From: Hydrangea macrophylla
Taxonomy: Eukaryota; Streptophyta; Magnoliopsida; Cornales; Hydrangeaceae
Length of the DNA stretch: 64,000 nt
Reading direction: 5' to 3'
Assembly (NCBI GenBank): GCA_033977485.1
Contig: CM066987.1
Span: 88,754,588 to 88,818,587, forward strand
The number at the start of each line of letters is the position of its first letter. The stretch's first letter is position 1. The notes under the pieces are model-generated. The model was not told the DNA's origin, did no database searches, and saw only the letters and a program-made list of their open reading frames with translations. Both the position numbers and the translations under genes were made by a program. Below are positions 21,701-33,973 of the stretch, piece by piece.

Positions 21701-22331
21701 AACCTTTCTCAAACACAAGAGCACTCCCTGACTTTCTGTTGAGACCCTCAGCTGCCTGGAGTTCTTTAAGCAACTCCGCCAAAGTATATTTAAATTTATT
21801 CATGTTGTAATTGAGGCGGAATCGCTTAAAGGACTCTGGCAGTGACTGGAGTACGATATCGACCTGGGTTTCCCCGTCGATTTCAGCTCCAAGGATCTCT
21901 AGTTCATTAAGAAGAGATATCATCTTAAGAACATGATCCCTTACAGGCGTCCCCTCAGCCATGGTTGTGTTTATCAAGTCTTTCATGGCAACCTGCCTAG
22001 CAGCACGACTTTGATCCCCGAACATCTCTCGGAGGCTCTCCATCATGTCATAGGCGCTCGCCATTGACTGATGCTGATGTTGCAGCACATTTGACATGGA
22101 TGCCAAAATGTAACACCGCGCCATCTCATCAACCTTGACCCATTTCTTGTGAGCCTGGGTTTTCTCAGCGGTTGCCCCCTCACCAGGTTGCTCACGACAT
22201 TCTTGAGTAAGCACAAACTTGTACTCTTCAGCAGTTAACACAATATCCAAATTCCTTTTCCAGTCTATATAGTTTGGTCCAGTAAGTTTGTTTTCTTTAA
22301 GTATAACAGCAAGTGGATTGAAAGTACCCAT
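18714..22331 (-). pseudogene. Copia-B gag-pol polyprotein, broken
   Basis: The gag starts at 22331 (MGTFNPLA, KLTGPNYIDWKRNL) and carries a complete CCHC knuckle (CFVCKQPGHWKKQC), followed by the protease motif WCVDTGATDHVC. A frameshift near 21405-21433 separates this from the pre-integrase and integrase part (HLWHLRLGH, CESCLEGK, then HSDLCGP and RSDRGGEY). A TAA at 20597-20599 and a break near 20111 follow. RT is in one frame from 19997, with YVDDILL intact. RNase H begins (TSGYVFTLGG) but stops at 18714, and the rest of that domain is missing even after mentally removing Tekay-1. The protein set would make capsid and enzymes for copy-and-paste movement, but this copy cannot do so alone. 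Confidence 0.88.
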
Positions 22332-23796
22332 TTAAAAGCCTGAGAATCATATAACATAAATAATTACGTTATGGCAAAAATTACTATGGATTCGAGTTGA
22401 AAATATTGGCTCCCTCTACCATATTAGAAAGGAATCCGCCAGCAACCTGATACACCGCGAATAGTATGACTCGATGGGAAGCCATATACTATCCATCATT
22501 TGTTCAGATAGGCAATTGCCTTTTAATTTTACTATCCAGGCGATGTACCTTGCCTAGTAAAATTAAACTGTTGACTTACTTTGGTCCTATAAATAACAAC
22601 AGTGACTCAGATAGAGAGGATATTATTATTTATAGCTAAGTGTATACCATCACTTAATTCTAGGTCAAGAGTTCCGTGAGGAACACCTCTGATGGAGAGG
22701 TGACCCACACTAACAACACCCAAAATATTCTTTTAAAGAAGTTTGTACCGATGATTCCATGATCAACTGCATCCGATGGGGAGGATGGCACTAGAGCCAT
22801 CACACAAAATTAATCATATCATCTACAAACCAGTGATGGAGACCATGGGATTTATACTTGATAAATTCCCTCTCCCACTTAGAATTTAAAAAAAAATTTG
22901 AGGGTTATAATTTTTTAGAAAAACTTTTAATTTAATTAATAAAAAATAATGGAATACTTGACAAGGATTAATTCATCCTTACTTGTGAAACCCACATGTG
23001 TAGATAATAAAATTATTCTATTATCATGATTTTAGAAAATAAGTACTTATGTTTTCAAATTATGGAATTAGTTTTATTTCTAAATACACATGTAATTGTC
23101 CATCATTTTAAATTAATATAAATTAAACATGCAGCTAGACATCTGAAATAGGTCTAGGAACAATTATCCATGTTGTCCTATTTATTAAACATGAAACAAT
23201 AATAATCATTCAATCACATATAAATAAGGAAACCACAATAAAATAGGAATCCCACTATTATGGTCAAGCTGCAACTCTTGTGAAGAATTCTTCATTGAAC
23301 CCGATTAGCTCTATGTCGCCACTACACACGGGGTTGAGCTGCCTTCCAGAACAGTTTTCTGAAACTGCCTTCTGAAATTGTGTTCTGAAACTGCTTCCAG
23401 ATCGCTTTCGGAAATTGCTTGTAAAACTGCTCTCACGAACCATCTTCACGGATTTACTTGAGATAAATTACATAAACCCTATGCCTCCATAAAGGAGTTC
23501 ACATGCTATTTATTTGCAGTAAACTAACCATGCATCAATCAAGTGTGGGATCCAATACACACAAATCCTATGCCTCCATAAAGGAGTTCACATGCTATAT
23601 CAAAACAGCAATATTAACCACGAATAAACCCATCGTAGGATCCAATCACACAAAACTAGTGACCATAATAGTGGAATAAGAACGCTGCAAAACAAGGGTT
23701 ATACTGTTCTATGTTCTATCCATCCATCAAAACACGCATAAGATCTGTTTTATTGGACAACATGGTTGCGTCCAACCCATACGCAGAATCAACGTT
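22332..23796 (-). other. Copia-B leader between PBS and gag
   Basis: About 1.46 kb of A/T-rich non-coding leader. A direct repeat of about 35 bp containing CCTATGCCTCCATAAAGG occurs at about 23477-23511 and 23567-23601. The only long minus-strand frame (23449-23264) is serine/arginine-rich and unrecognised. A leader this long is unusual for small copia elements, but I see no second gene. Confidence 0.55.
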
Positions 23797-23808
23797 GCTC
23801 TGATACCA
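23797..23808 (-). other. Copia-B primer-binding site
   Basis: On the minus strand this is TGGTATCAGAGC, an exact match to the plant initiator-Met tRNA 3' end, one base after the LTR. Confidence 0.9.
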
Positions 23809-23809
23809 C

Positions 23810-25420
23810 TATTAGGAAACTGCGTTCCCAGAATCCGTTGACAGTGCATATAAGTTGGTACTGCAAAAAATTTAGGTGAGAGCTATAATAACCCTACAAG
23901 GGCGGAAACTAGGGTTACCTTGAACTGCAAAAACGGATTGCTGTAGTAGACGAATCGAGAACACGGGCTCGATAGCAGCTCACGATCTTTTACCGTATTC
24001 CTTTGCTGCCAGTATATCGAACTGAGTGTGGGCTCTTTCGAAATCCTTTATGTTTTCTGCTCTTCCCTCTTTACATTCTATTTTCTAATCCCAGTTATAA
24101 CACTCTCTTTGATTGCTGTGATGATTCAATCCTGATCACATTGATCCGACAAAGATATGTTCGTCAGCAGGATCAAACGATCTCCGATTTACTTGAATTT
24201 TTAACAGCAGCTCCGTCTCGACGTCAGGAACATTGTGTAACAAATTCAGCAACTTTCGATCAGTATCGAGCAGTCCGAAGCTCTTTTAGTGAGCGTTGTC
24301 CGACGCTAGCGATCTACACTCCTATGTCTCTTGAATGCTCACAGAGACTAGGGTTTGGTGGAAACCCTTCTAGAAGAAAGCTAGGAGGTCAAGGGAAGCT
24401 TAGAATATGAAATCATGCAACCTGAGAGAAGAGCCAAGGCAGCATATATATAGGCTACGATAGGGACCATAAGAAGTCAATAAGGAATAGGCTTCCTTAT
24501 GGAATTAGGAAACCCTAATTCGAACTGAATCAGATTCCTATTTCCATAAATTATAATTCATACCACTAAAGAATTATAATTGCACTCCTACCCTTATCTC
24601 AAAAATATATTTCGAGCTCCATGTTATTAAATGCTTATTATCTCCCCATGTTAAGATTACAGATATCCATTAATTAAATATAATTACTGACAATCATATT
24701 TAATTAATTTCTTAAAATTCCTTGAGATCCTCTGCTTAACTTATCTGATATGTCGGATACAAAATCCACCTGCAGGGTTTGACATAATCAAAACTTATAA
24801 GCTTTCTCAAGGGGATATCATCAATCCCAAAATTGAGACATGGATTCCATCATTAATTAATATCCACCACACAATTAATATTGCCACCCAATCCAATGAG
24901 ATATTGACCCATTTAAGGATCTCACCCTTTTAGGGATCAAAGTATAAATATCAAATGTACGTGTCTATAAATTATATTAGGATTTAGAGCATAAGCACTC
25001 ATAATAGCCATGAGGTATTAATTATCTTATAAGTCAGTATAAAGATAATTACCCCAAGTCGGTCCTGTTTAATACACAAAATGTACCAGCATGGTGAGTT
25101 GAAACTATACCGTTTCCCGCAGTCAAGACAAACCTACTACAACACCATGCTGCAGTCCTACCGATGGTGTGTCCAATCCCATCTAAGACTGTAAACCAAA
25201 ATCTTACATTCTATAATATCTGATGGCCTGATCTTCCGTGTGTAAGCCGAACTCTACACACCAAACCACATACTATATAGAATAAGAGACACACATTAAA
25301 TCAATAATATAATACAAACATTGCCCACACAGATTCTCATAAAAAATGGATTAACTGATTTTATTAAATGACTAATAAATCAACTACATAAAGCATGGCT
25401 TTTAGTATATATCCCTAACA
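23810..25420 (-). repeat. Copia-B 5' LTR
   Basis: The 1611-bp partner of 6578-8074 starts TGTTAGGG on the minus strand at 25420. It contains the TATA box at about 24443-24452 and keeps the 114-bp block missing from the other LTR. Its PBS-side end is CCTAATA where CCTAACA is expected, a C-to-T type change on the element strand. Confidence 0.92.
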
Positions 25421-25425
25421 GCAGA

Positions 25426-26781
25426 GCATCAAGGAAATCTAATGGATGGAGAGTATAGTGTTTCAACTTTGGTAAAATCAGTTATGTCCGTAAGTTTTGT
25501 CCAGAAATAGAGACGCAACACAATATTCCACCATAACGAGTACCACAAGGGCAAACTCGTCGAACAAATAATTGGTCTTGACTTAGATAAGAATGATATA
25601 CAGAAGGTACAATACTTAGCACCTACAATATGTATTACATATGTTCCCGACATTTCAGGAAGTTTGGCATTAATTTGGTTTTATTACAAGGGGATTAGCC
25701 TACACTATAAATTATAGATACCTGAATAATTTGTTTGACACTGATCGATTGTAGTTATCTAAGAATGGATATAACATCAATTGTATCCCTATCTGATATC
25801 ATTTGCTCCCCTATATGAAAGACTACGCTAACCATTGGTAAGTTGGACACAAACTAGAGATGCGGAATCTCAATTTTTTTTAGATATAGCCTTGACATGA
25901 GAGGATGAACTAGAAGATTGCAAGTATATGAGAAAAGATACGAGTAACGCAGAGACAGCTCCAGAATTTCAAAGGGGTCCACAGAAGGATGCTTTTCAAC
26001 ACTGATAGCCTGTTGTTTTTACCCGGTCAAGATGTTATATAGTAGATCGACTCACATTATCAGTAAATAGCCTTAGCTCACCAATTTAGTTAGTACGTGG
26101 AAGTAAAATGAGTAATCAATGGATGGTATGAGAAGTGATTATATCAATAGTACATGGGAATTTGGAGACACATGAGGAAGTTTAAGTCACCAACTACGAT
26201 ACTAGAGTCAAAATGCTTTCAGGTCAACACACTGAAGGACGACAACAACACGGGAGTTAACAAGGATGTCGTGTACAACAATAGACTGGCTGAGGACACT
26301 GACGATCATAACAACGAGTTCGGAGATGATGCCTTAGAGTCATCGTCAGCACAACACGAAGTATCTTTTGAGACATGAGTAGACGGCAACGCTTCGCTAA
26401 GTAGAACCCTTGATCGGTAGAATCCTCACACTGTACATTTTGACCTAAAACAGGAACCTTCTGTATTTGGAGACTAGTCGTTTCTGATTTGTAAGATGAT
26501 TAGATTGTGCTACCTAGAACCTTTTTTTTTTTTAAAGTTTGACATATGAATTTCATATATCTAAAACCCGAGAAATGGTAGTTGTCACCTTAGTACTCAT
26601 AGATCCTTGATGTCTTCGCATTGTGTGTTTAGAACTTAACTAGTTGGCCATTGATGTAATCGTTTATGTAAAACGAGAACCTGAGCATTTTTAGAGTATG
26701 TCTTGCGAGATTGATTTCTTTTTGTTTTAGAACTACTGCTCTAGATTTTGAGGATGAAATCTTTTGATAAGTGGTGGATAA
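25426..26781 (+). pseudogene. Old Tekay-like element: pol scraps and 3' UTR
   Basis: After the GCAGA duplication the damaged gag knuckle region continues, followed by DNA with only isolated pol similarity. Around 26018-26050 the pattern ACCCGGTCAAGATGTT corresponds to the start of the RNase H C-terminal motif ([13 protein letters not shown] in Tekay-1). An open frame at 26154-26378 ends in an acidic stretch and is not recognised. From about 26380 the DNA is non-coding 3' UTR. It ends in a GAGGATGAAATCTTTTGA stretch and a purine-rich GTGGTGGATAA next to the LTR, like the Tekay polypurine region. Most of pol is deleted. Confidence 0.5.
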
Positions 26782-27585
26782 TGTAATACCTTATATTTTC
26801 GGATGCATGGCGATATAAATAAGACTCTATACGCTTGTGTGAACTCCTATGTAAAGCCTTTCCCAATCAATTGGCCTTTTCTCAATCAATTGACCTTGGT
26901 TCCTTCTTAATCAATTGAAGTCTTCTCAATCGATTAAATTTGTGCCTTCTTGATCGATTGAACCTACTTTGATCCATAGAAACTTTGCCGACCTGTATCC
27001 ATGATATAGACCCTTTCCCAAATCAATTGAACTTCTGACCGACCTGTTTCAATCTATCGAACTCACTTCAATCGATTAAAAATGTCTGGTTCTTATCCCT
27101 TGTGTTTGCCACCTGTTCCTCTTATCTCCCTATATATATGTTATATTTTTGTGTGTGTGTGTGTACATGCTATTTTGGGCAGAAAGAATATATATATAGA
27201 GAGTTATGTGTGTTCAATATACATATAACCGTGTATGTGTTATACATATACCTCTCGGGCAGGAGAGAAGAGATGAGAGAAAAGAGAAGGAAGAAATAAG
27301 AAGAAGATGAACAGAAGATAGGGAGAGGAAGAGAGATAGAGAAGACAGAGAGGAGAGAGAAAGCTCGCTGCCACCATAGTTGCCGCTAATCGAACTTGGA
27401 ACGCCACTACCAGAACGTCGGAGTGAGGTGAGTTTATTAACTCACTCAAGGGATAATTCTAGGATGATTTCTATATGTTTAGACGTGTATATAGTGACCC
27501 CGATGTACCTGTTCGTCTCTGGTCAATTCTGGGAAGAAGACAACTATTCTATCAATGGAAACATGTTCAATTATTTAAAACGTGT

Positions 27586-30530
27586 TGTGGATATCGCAGT
27601 TTTCTTTCTTTTACCCACATCTTTTCAAAATCAATTTCAAAAATAAATGAGTCGCCACTTAATTTTTTAAAAGGAAAAATTAAGAAACCATTTTAAAAGC
27701 AAACTGATCTTTTAGAAACCAGAGATTAACTAGGTTCGGAGATTATGGAATGAGAGAGGAAGGAGCCCGTCGGACTAAAACACTCTCTCTCATCCTATCT
27801 TGCGATAGGCCTCTACTCAATATCCTTCTAATCGAATTATTAATTTAAATGTGCCCTCAACTAATATATATGTATAGATATACGTTACAAAAAGCATGTC
27901 CAAAGGGGTGTAAAATTGCAATTGATAAAATATCATTCAAAAATCACATATTTCAAGTAGCAAGCAACATGATATGCACTAGGGAACAAGAGAACTTACC
28001 CGGGATCCAGTAGCGATATTAAACGTGCAATGCATACAAACAAAAGAAAATCCTAAAAAGAGTCTCTAATCACATATACATATAAGGCAAGATCCTAATT
28101 CTAATGTGTCGCGCATGAGGTTGAAAGATCAATAAAATCAAGAAATAAAAATAAATTAAAGGGGGTCCTAGAGATCATACCTTAATAGCGCTACAAAACA
28201 AAAGGTTAGTCCACATAATATACAAGATGTGAAATTAGAAATGACAATCCTAAATTTCTAGCTTAAACCTATCAAGCATGAAATCCAACTTTATTCAATA
28301 GCTAGTTCTAATCATGAGCATTAAATGTACATGAATGAATGAATGTGAACAAGAATAAGACATGGATTTATTTACTAATTTGGGTCACTTAGCCTCTGGA
28401 TTTAAGCTAAATTATCATTATTCAAAGTATGATTTGGGTCTCAAGACATTAGGGGCCATTTGAGTTGAAATAAATAAGATTAGACAGTAGCAGTTTTTTA
28501 TGAATTACAGAGAGCAGACCAGATCTTAAAAAATGGAACAACCATACTTCCAATGGTTGGATCTTAACAATTTTTGGATATGATATGCCTCTGTGAGTCT
28601 AGTTTATAACCCAAAAAGAAAATCAAGGTTTGAACGGATAGATCTCCAGGAATATGGAAACAACTAGACATCACTCAGGAATCTACAACTCTCTGTCCAG
28701 AGATCTTGTATGATTTTCTAAAAATAGCAAAAAGATGAGAAATACTTAGGTCTTTTTAGGGGATCTTCCTAACACATCAAGGTACCTAGAAATAATTATT
28801 AAAGACCCCAGAAACTCCATTAAGATTCTGATTTATGAATTTCAAAATGGACTTACTGTTCTGAAATTTTGGACAGAGAGTTGCATGTTTTAAAATCATG
28901 GGACCAAACCATCTTAAGTATGGAATTTCGTCAAAACAAAAATTTACAGTGGTAAAACATTGTGTTATTGACATTTTTCCGTTGGTTTCACTTGATTTCA
29001 ACGGTTAGATTTTGAACTAAAAATCTTTGATCAAAAATAGTTTGTGAACTCACTGTTTTCATTTATCAACTTCAACTTTTATTTGTTAACCCCAACTATT
29101 AAACCATGAAGTTGGACTTAAGCTAAACCACTTTCTCCTACCATTTGATGGTCATTGGAGACTAAAGACCTTTATATTTATAGATTTCAAGTGAAGTATG
29201 AATGGACTTCATGAAATCTCAAGATAAGGAATCTAATCCATGGGGATGGGCTTAGACTCAAAACCACTTTCTCCTACCATTTGATGGTCATTGCAGATGA
29301 AGACATAACTAATACTCATGTGTCTCAAAGGAATATAGAAAGGATTCCATGAAACATCAAGTTTAGAGGACCCAAATCATGAGTATGGACTTAGATCCAT
29401 CTATTTGCTTATAAAATGGAGTGATGATCAAACTTTGATTCTCATGTGAAGCACAAGCTTACATGGGATTCAAGAGATCATGTTCAAGTGATTTCAAGAG
29501 AGATATTGAGAATCTCTAAGAGTCTCAAGAAAGAAAAAATGATCAACAAAAGAAATGGAGCAAAGAAGATAAAAATAGTTTGAGGATTAGAGGTTCAAAA
29601 AGGAAGAATGTAAATAGACAACTTATGGTTAGAGGATCACCTCCAAACAATCCTCAAAGTTTCTCTCCTTTGAAGATCTTCCAAACTCTTCTTCAAGCTC
29701 TCCAAAACTCTCTCTTTTCTTTGTCAAAAATATGTTAGTGTAGTGGTGGTTATCTCTTGTGTATTGTGTTGTATCTCTCTCCTCCCTCCTCAAGGAAGAT
29801 CCTTCCTCTTTTATAGACAAAATTACCAAGTATTTTCAGTGAATTCGGAGTAAAAGACAGGTGTAAATATCTCATTTGGTGGTACAATTCGTACTTCCTG
29901 AAATTAGACAGACTGCTGCCCAGGGCAGCAGTTAAAAGTAATCTGCGACAGTCCGTGGATGCCGCAGCGGCACTTCATGACTGCCACGACGGCATTCCGT
30001 GACTGCCGCGCGGCTCTCAGTGAGTGCCACGCCAAACTATTGATTGCCGTATTTTCGTCAACCTTACTTTATCAGTTTTTTGTTTTTATCCGCATACATA
30101 TACGTATTGTATCACAAAATACGGACTTTAAAAGCAAACGGTAGTCAGAAAATGTCGGCGGCACTCAGTAAATGCCGGGCCGGCACTCACTGAATGCCGG
30201 TCGGCACTCACTGAGTGCCGCTCGCCACTCACAGAGTGCCGCGGAATACTGCCGTGTGCCGTTTTCTGTTGAACTTCCCTTTTTAGGTCTTTTCTTTCTT
30301 CCCTTTTTTCTTAAAGAAACTTATTTTTGAAGATCTTTTTCAAAAATGGTGTTTTATACCTGAATTCTCACAAATACCTGGTATTTTCTTCTTTTTGTGA
30401 AATTTTATCGCGTTTGGAGAACTTTCTGAAGATCTTGGAATACTTCGAATCTTTTCGGTCCTTATCATTATTAGACGTGGAGGTGACGCTCTCCTAAATT
30501 CGACGGTCGGTCAAAATTGGGGTGTCTACA
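27586..30530 (+). mobile_element. Solo LTR 2, probably a long Tat-type gypsy LTR
   Basis: The 2945-bp insert starts TGTGGATATCGCAG and ends GGGGTGTCTACA. The flanking 5-mers CGTGT (27581-27585) and CGCGT (30531-30535) match at four of five bases, a plausible old TSD. The GAGTCGCCACTT stretch at about 27649 and the GGGGTGTCTACA end are features I know from long plant gypsy LTRs of Tat/Ogre kind, so the orientation is +. A TATA-like TTTTATAGAC is near 29810. No internal domain is present. Lineage is inferred. A single insertion is the simplest reading. Confidence 0.65.
29955..30260 (+). repeat. TGCCG/CGGCA palindrome array in solo LTR 2
   Basis: A G/C-rich array stands out from A/T-rich surroundings. 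It holds spaced units of the kind CGGCACTCACTGAGTGCCG, a perfect 9-bp inverted pair at 30202-30220, plus variants with GACTGCC, CAGTGAGTGCC and CTGAATGCC. It lies downstream of the TATA-like site, hence in the presumed R/U5 region. Confidence 0.7.
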
Positions 30531-32118
30531 CGCGTTCAATCGATTGGACTTCTATCAATCGATGGAATGGATTTCAATCGATTGACATTGTTGTTTCCTC
30601 AATCGATCGAACTTATTATTTCTCAATCGATCGAAAGAAATCGAAGTTATATTTTACTTGAATCAATTGAATCCTAGTATCAATCGATTAGTATGTTCAT
30701 AATACTGATATCCCCTGTTGTTTCATATATGAACTCTCTAGTTGTTTAAATGTTGTACTATGATTCCGCATGATGATATTGTTAAATTGTATAGTAGACA
30801 GAACACGACAACATGTTAATAACCAGATAATGAGTAGATATGATAAAGGATATCACATGTGGTAGTTCTGTACCTTGAGCATGAGCATTGCACGACATGT
30901 GGTCAGCATACATGGGATAATTGTTTGAAGAGATTAGAAAATATGATGAGATATGGGATATGCGCCTTTATGTGGAATAAGGTGATATGTGTACTTTAGA
31001 TCTGTGGAATCAATGGCTGATGAGCCGGGTGGATATGGGATGGTTAGAGTTTTTACTGCGCCTCTCATTGTTGAAGATGTCCGGTGATGCGTATTCACTG
31101 TTGAAGACATCCAACTAGTGCTCTAATGTATTCTCAGCTGTGTAGACGACCAGTGAGGATATACACATCATTAAAGACATCCAATGTACCGCTTCCATTG
31201 TTAACAAATAGAACGTACGTACCGTGTAGACGACCGACAGCCTATCAAGGGACCGTGTGAAGTAGGACACCACCGGGTAAGCGACTGGTGTGGCCTACTG
31301 GCTAAGTTATGTGATACTAAGGTTGGTATTATTGTATTGACGTATGGATATGGATTTGTATTATTGTATCGACGTATGGATACAGAGATGGACAAGGATA
31401 TGAATGTGAATATGATGAGATAATTGTTCAATCAAGGATTCAGCATCCCGACATGAAGATAGATGCATGGGGTGGTTGTATGGGTTACATGCATGGATTT
31501 GGTAATGCTAGACTTTGAGAAGCATGATGAGATATTATACCACGATATTTACCTTTGTCTTTATTTAATATGTTTCCTATTATCTTTGATTTAATGCATA
31601 GTTTAATGAGACCTCTGATATGTCCGTGAGTGACATCATTGATAAGAGATTAACCGTATTTTAAGATGTTTAACCATAGCAGTGAAGAGTGTGGTTGAGG
31701 TACTCACTCAGCTTTGTATTCAAAGTTGATGACGTTTATGTCCTGGACATTCCAATGTCTAGAGCTTTGCAGCTATTGAGGACGGAAGACTATGTTCCAC
31801 TGGACTTGGAGTTGAAGGCTTGAAGGCGAAGATGTGCCGCTTTGTAATAGTTAGTTTGTATATCTATTGTATTTCTGTTAATTTTGTTGAAGGCTTCAGA
31901 CTATAAGCCAAATATTGTAATAGTTTTAGTAGACTGCGACTTGTGAGTTTTTGCTATAGCCTCTAATTATGTTTATAAGATATGTTATATGAATAGCATC
32001 CTCCCTATCGTTGTGGTTGTTGGTTTAAGTAGATAACAATGCGATTATTCACTAGTCACGGGCCTACAGGACCAAAAGGAATTTATTTTCTCTATTTTTG
32101 CTTCTCCGGGACATGTCA

Positions 32119-32868
32119 ACTAAAGTCATAACCGCTCTCAAAGTTTTGAGTCCTAGAGCTAGGACCTGTAGTTTCAAAGTTCTGGGTGCTACAACAAGCA
32201 TTTAGATGAACTTGTGATGACATATTGTTGTACCTTCCGTAGGGCTTTGAGTAATGTGAGATTCGATATCTATTAAAGTTGTGGGTGTAGTCTTCATTTA
32301 AATTTATCGGGGATAAACAAGGGAACTCAACATCAAAGTTTTTAGACCCTTGTGTGAGCAGTTGAGTATATGGTCCGGACTGTATACTTTGCGTGTAACA
32401 CTAGCCCATTTATCTGTATATATCTATATATGGATGTACTTCTGTATACTTTGTGAGCAGTTTGTAACTTTTGGGTTGCCTTAGATGCTTGATAGCCCTT
32501 CAGTTTGTTTTTGTAACACGTAGGGCCTCCGCCTTTGTTTTTGATTTTTGGTTGCTTTTGATTCATGTCCTCATGCAGTGAGCTCATTGTTTTATCCTGG
32601 GGTATGCCCCTTATACATTTTGTATATCCGTTTTTTAAATTTATTTACTTTTTTCCTTAAAAAAAAAAAGGAAGATGGATTTTATTTAATTAATTTGGCC
32701 TTGAGTTTGAGACGAAAATGGTAAAATTAAGGTGGGTGTAAATTTTTTCCAAACTGGTATCCTTGTGTTATGTCTATGTATTATAGATATGGATAATTAC
32801 AGTGTGGATTATTGGGTTAGATTTCTCCAGGAATTGGTAGATAAATTTCTGCAATTTTGGGCTTGGTG
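32119..32868. other. Intergenic, no gene seen
   Basis: Low-complexity T-rich DNA. An A-run at 32658-32668 follows T-rich DNA and could be the tail of a truncated LINE, but no flanking duplication or coding sequence supports that. Nothing else is recognised. Confidence 0.4.
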
Positions 32869-32882
32869 AAATCATGAGTTTT

Positions 32883-33083
32883 GTTTGAGTGGTATCACCA
32901 CTCTCCCTCTCCAAGGGAGAGTGAGCGGATTCGACTCCTCTTGTGAGAAGTCCTTGCAGGATGGATAATTCCTTCCCTGTTTCCTCTATGGATTTGATCA
33001 CAGTTCTCCCCCAGTGTCTAGTCCCCCCATGCGAGTGGATCTGTAGGTTTGTGTGTGTGAGTACCTGTGTAATTAAAAAAAAA
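32883..33083 (+). mobile_element. tRNA-derived SINE
   Basis: A 201-bp insert is flanked by an exact 14-bp duplication AAATCATGAGTTTT (32869-32882 and 33084-33097) and ends in an A-run, the signature of LINE-assisted retroposition. Near its start GTTTGAGTGGT resembles a Pol III A box. GGATTCGACTCC at about 32927-32938 resembles a B box (GGTTCGANTCC), at tRNA-like spacing. A TGTGTGTGAG stretch precedes the tail. It encodes no protein and would move using LINE enzymes. The family is not named. Confidence 0.85.
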
Positions 33084-33097
33084 AAATCATGAGTTTT

Positions 33098-33660
33098 AAA
33101 TCACAGATCCTGACATATAACCATGGTTTTGTGCATGCCCACATAGCTCATGGTGTTATATAGATGTACACATATAGAGAGAGAAATGAGATATTATATG
33201 GATATACACACGTAGAGAGAGAAGAAGGCTACAAATTTATTTTCGCGTTTTTTTATTTATTTATTTTATTTATTTTTATAATAGTCTTAAACCAAGAAGA
33301 GTAAGCAAGTCATTTTGAAAAAGTTTAACACATAGTGTTTAGCTTTATTGTTTGGAAAACTAACAGTTGACTAACTAGATGGGCACTAAGTGTAACTCAA
33401 TTACAAATTTTGATAGATGGCGGTATAATTTTTTAAAAAATAAAAGAAGTCGGTGTAATTAGGCCATACCTCACGAGAAGTGAATGTAATTTACCAAAAA
33501 TATCTATGTTGTGTCATTTTGGACAAATTCTCTACCAAAATCTTGCCACATCATTTACCAAAAATAAATAAATCAAGGGAATTGTTGTTATTCTATGAAA
33601 TATTGAAATGCATTATTTCAATTTCGGAGTAGTAATATCAATTCTAATAAATCAAATTCC
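33098..33660. other. Intergenic, simple repeats only
   Basis: A/T-rich spacer. A roughly 40-bp imperfect duplication around TATAGATGTACACATATAGAGAGAG lies at 33160-33230. No gene is seen. Confidence 0.4.
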
Positions 33661-33853
33661 AACACGCGTCTGTGGGAGGAAGCGAGTACACATCAAAATA
33701 TAGAACGTGTGTAGATGCTGTACTCTCCCACCTTCTGGAGAAATCTAGAGTGAGAGAGTTCTCTCTCTCTCTCTCTGAAATAAATTCACATGACATAGCT
33801 CCGGCGAAAACAATATCGCGGCACCAGCATAGAGAGAGAAACCACAAATCTTC

Positions 33854-33896
<43 letters not shown>

Positions 33897-33973
33897 GATC
33901 AAAGACTGCGAGGTTGGTTCTGTTGAGTTAGGGGCCTTAGGGCTTGTTTAGTTGAGTTTTAGGGCTTGAACAT
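33661..33973 (+). promoter_or_regulatory. Probable promoter and 5' UTR with a GA microsatellite
   Basis: CT-rich (33760-33776) and (GA)n (33860-33892) tracts lie just upstream of the gene start at 33974, the usual place for such tracts in plant 5' UTRs. No clear TATA box is seen. The transcription start cannot be fixed. Confidence 0.45.

Larger units (their letters stand above)
6578..25420 (-). mobile_element. Copia-B: Ty1/copia retrotransposon with Tekay-1 inside
   Basis: A whole copia element lies on the minus strand: 3' LTR 6578-8074, PPT 8075-8089, pol and gag 18714-22331, long leader, PBS 23797-23808 and 5' LTR 23810-25420. The 5-bp target duplication GCAGA flanks it (6573-6577, 25421-25425) and joins the old gag. 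Tekay-1 (8104-18694) inserted 15 bp inside the PPT, giving TSD TGAAG. The domain order (gag, protease, integrase, RT, RNase H) is Ty1/copia. The C-terminal half of RNase H is deleted. The 5' LTR outer base has changed TG to TA at the PBS side. Confidence 0.92.
4418..32118 (+). mobile_element. Old Tekay-like gypsy element, fragmented host of the left nest
   Basis: Pieces of one decayed element lie in order on +: leader (4418-4612, 5295-5613), gag remnant (5614-6577), pol remnant and 3' UTR (25426-26781) and 3' LTR (26782-32118). Copia-A, a hAT element, Copia-B (with Tekay-1 inside) and solo LTR 2 interrupt it. The gag pieces on both sides of Copia-B rejoin at the GCAGA duplication. Only about 2.3 kb of internal DNA remains against about 4.5 kb of gag-pol in Tekay-1, so much of pol is deleted. 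The LTR resembles the Tekay LTRs in its start, end, splice donor and palindrome arrays but is diverged. The 5' LTR is not in the window. Confidence 0.7.
26782..32118 (+). repeat. 3' LTR of the old Tekay-like element, split by solo LTR 2
   Basis: It starts TGTAATACCTTATATT and ends TCTCCGGGACATGTCA, matching the young Tekay LTR ends at many positions. Without the 2945-bp insert and one TSD copy it is about 2.39 kb, near the 2.26-2.32 kb of the young LTRs. Kept features: diverged CAATCAATTG-type units before a TATA box (26868-27080; TATA about 27129-27137), splice donor GAG|GTGAGT at 27427/27428, a second palindrome array (30536-30695), and the ACTCACTCAGCTTT region at about 31703. The flank after 32118 starts ACTAAAG. 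Confidence 0.8.

Noticed and set aside
32119..32680. Possible LINE 3' end with A-run at 32658-32668
   Set aside because: No ORF2 remnant and no flanking duplication could be found.
32869..33097. A functional tRNA gene at the B-box-like site
   Set aside because: No cloverleaf can be drawn; the A tail and TSD show a SINE.
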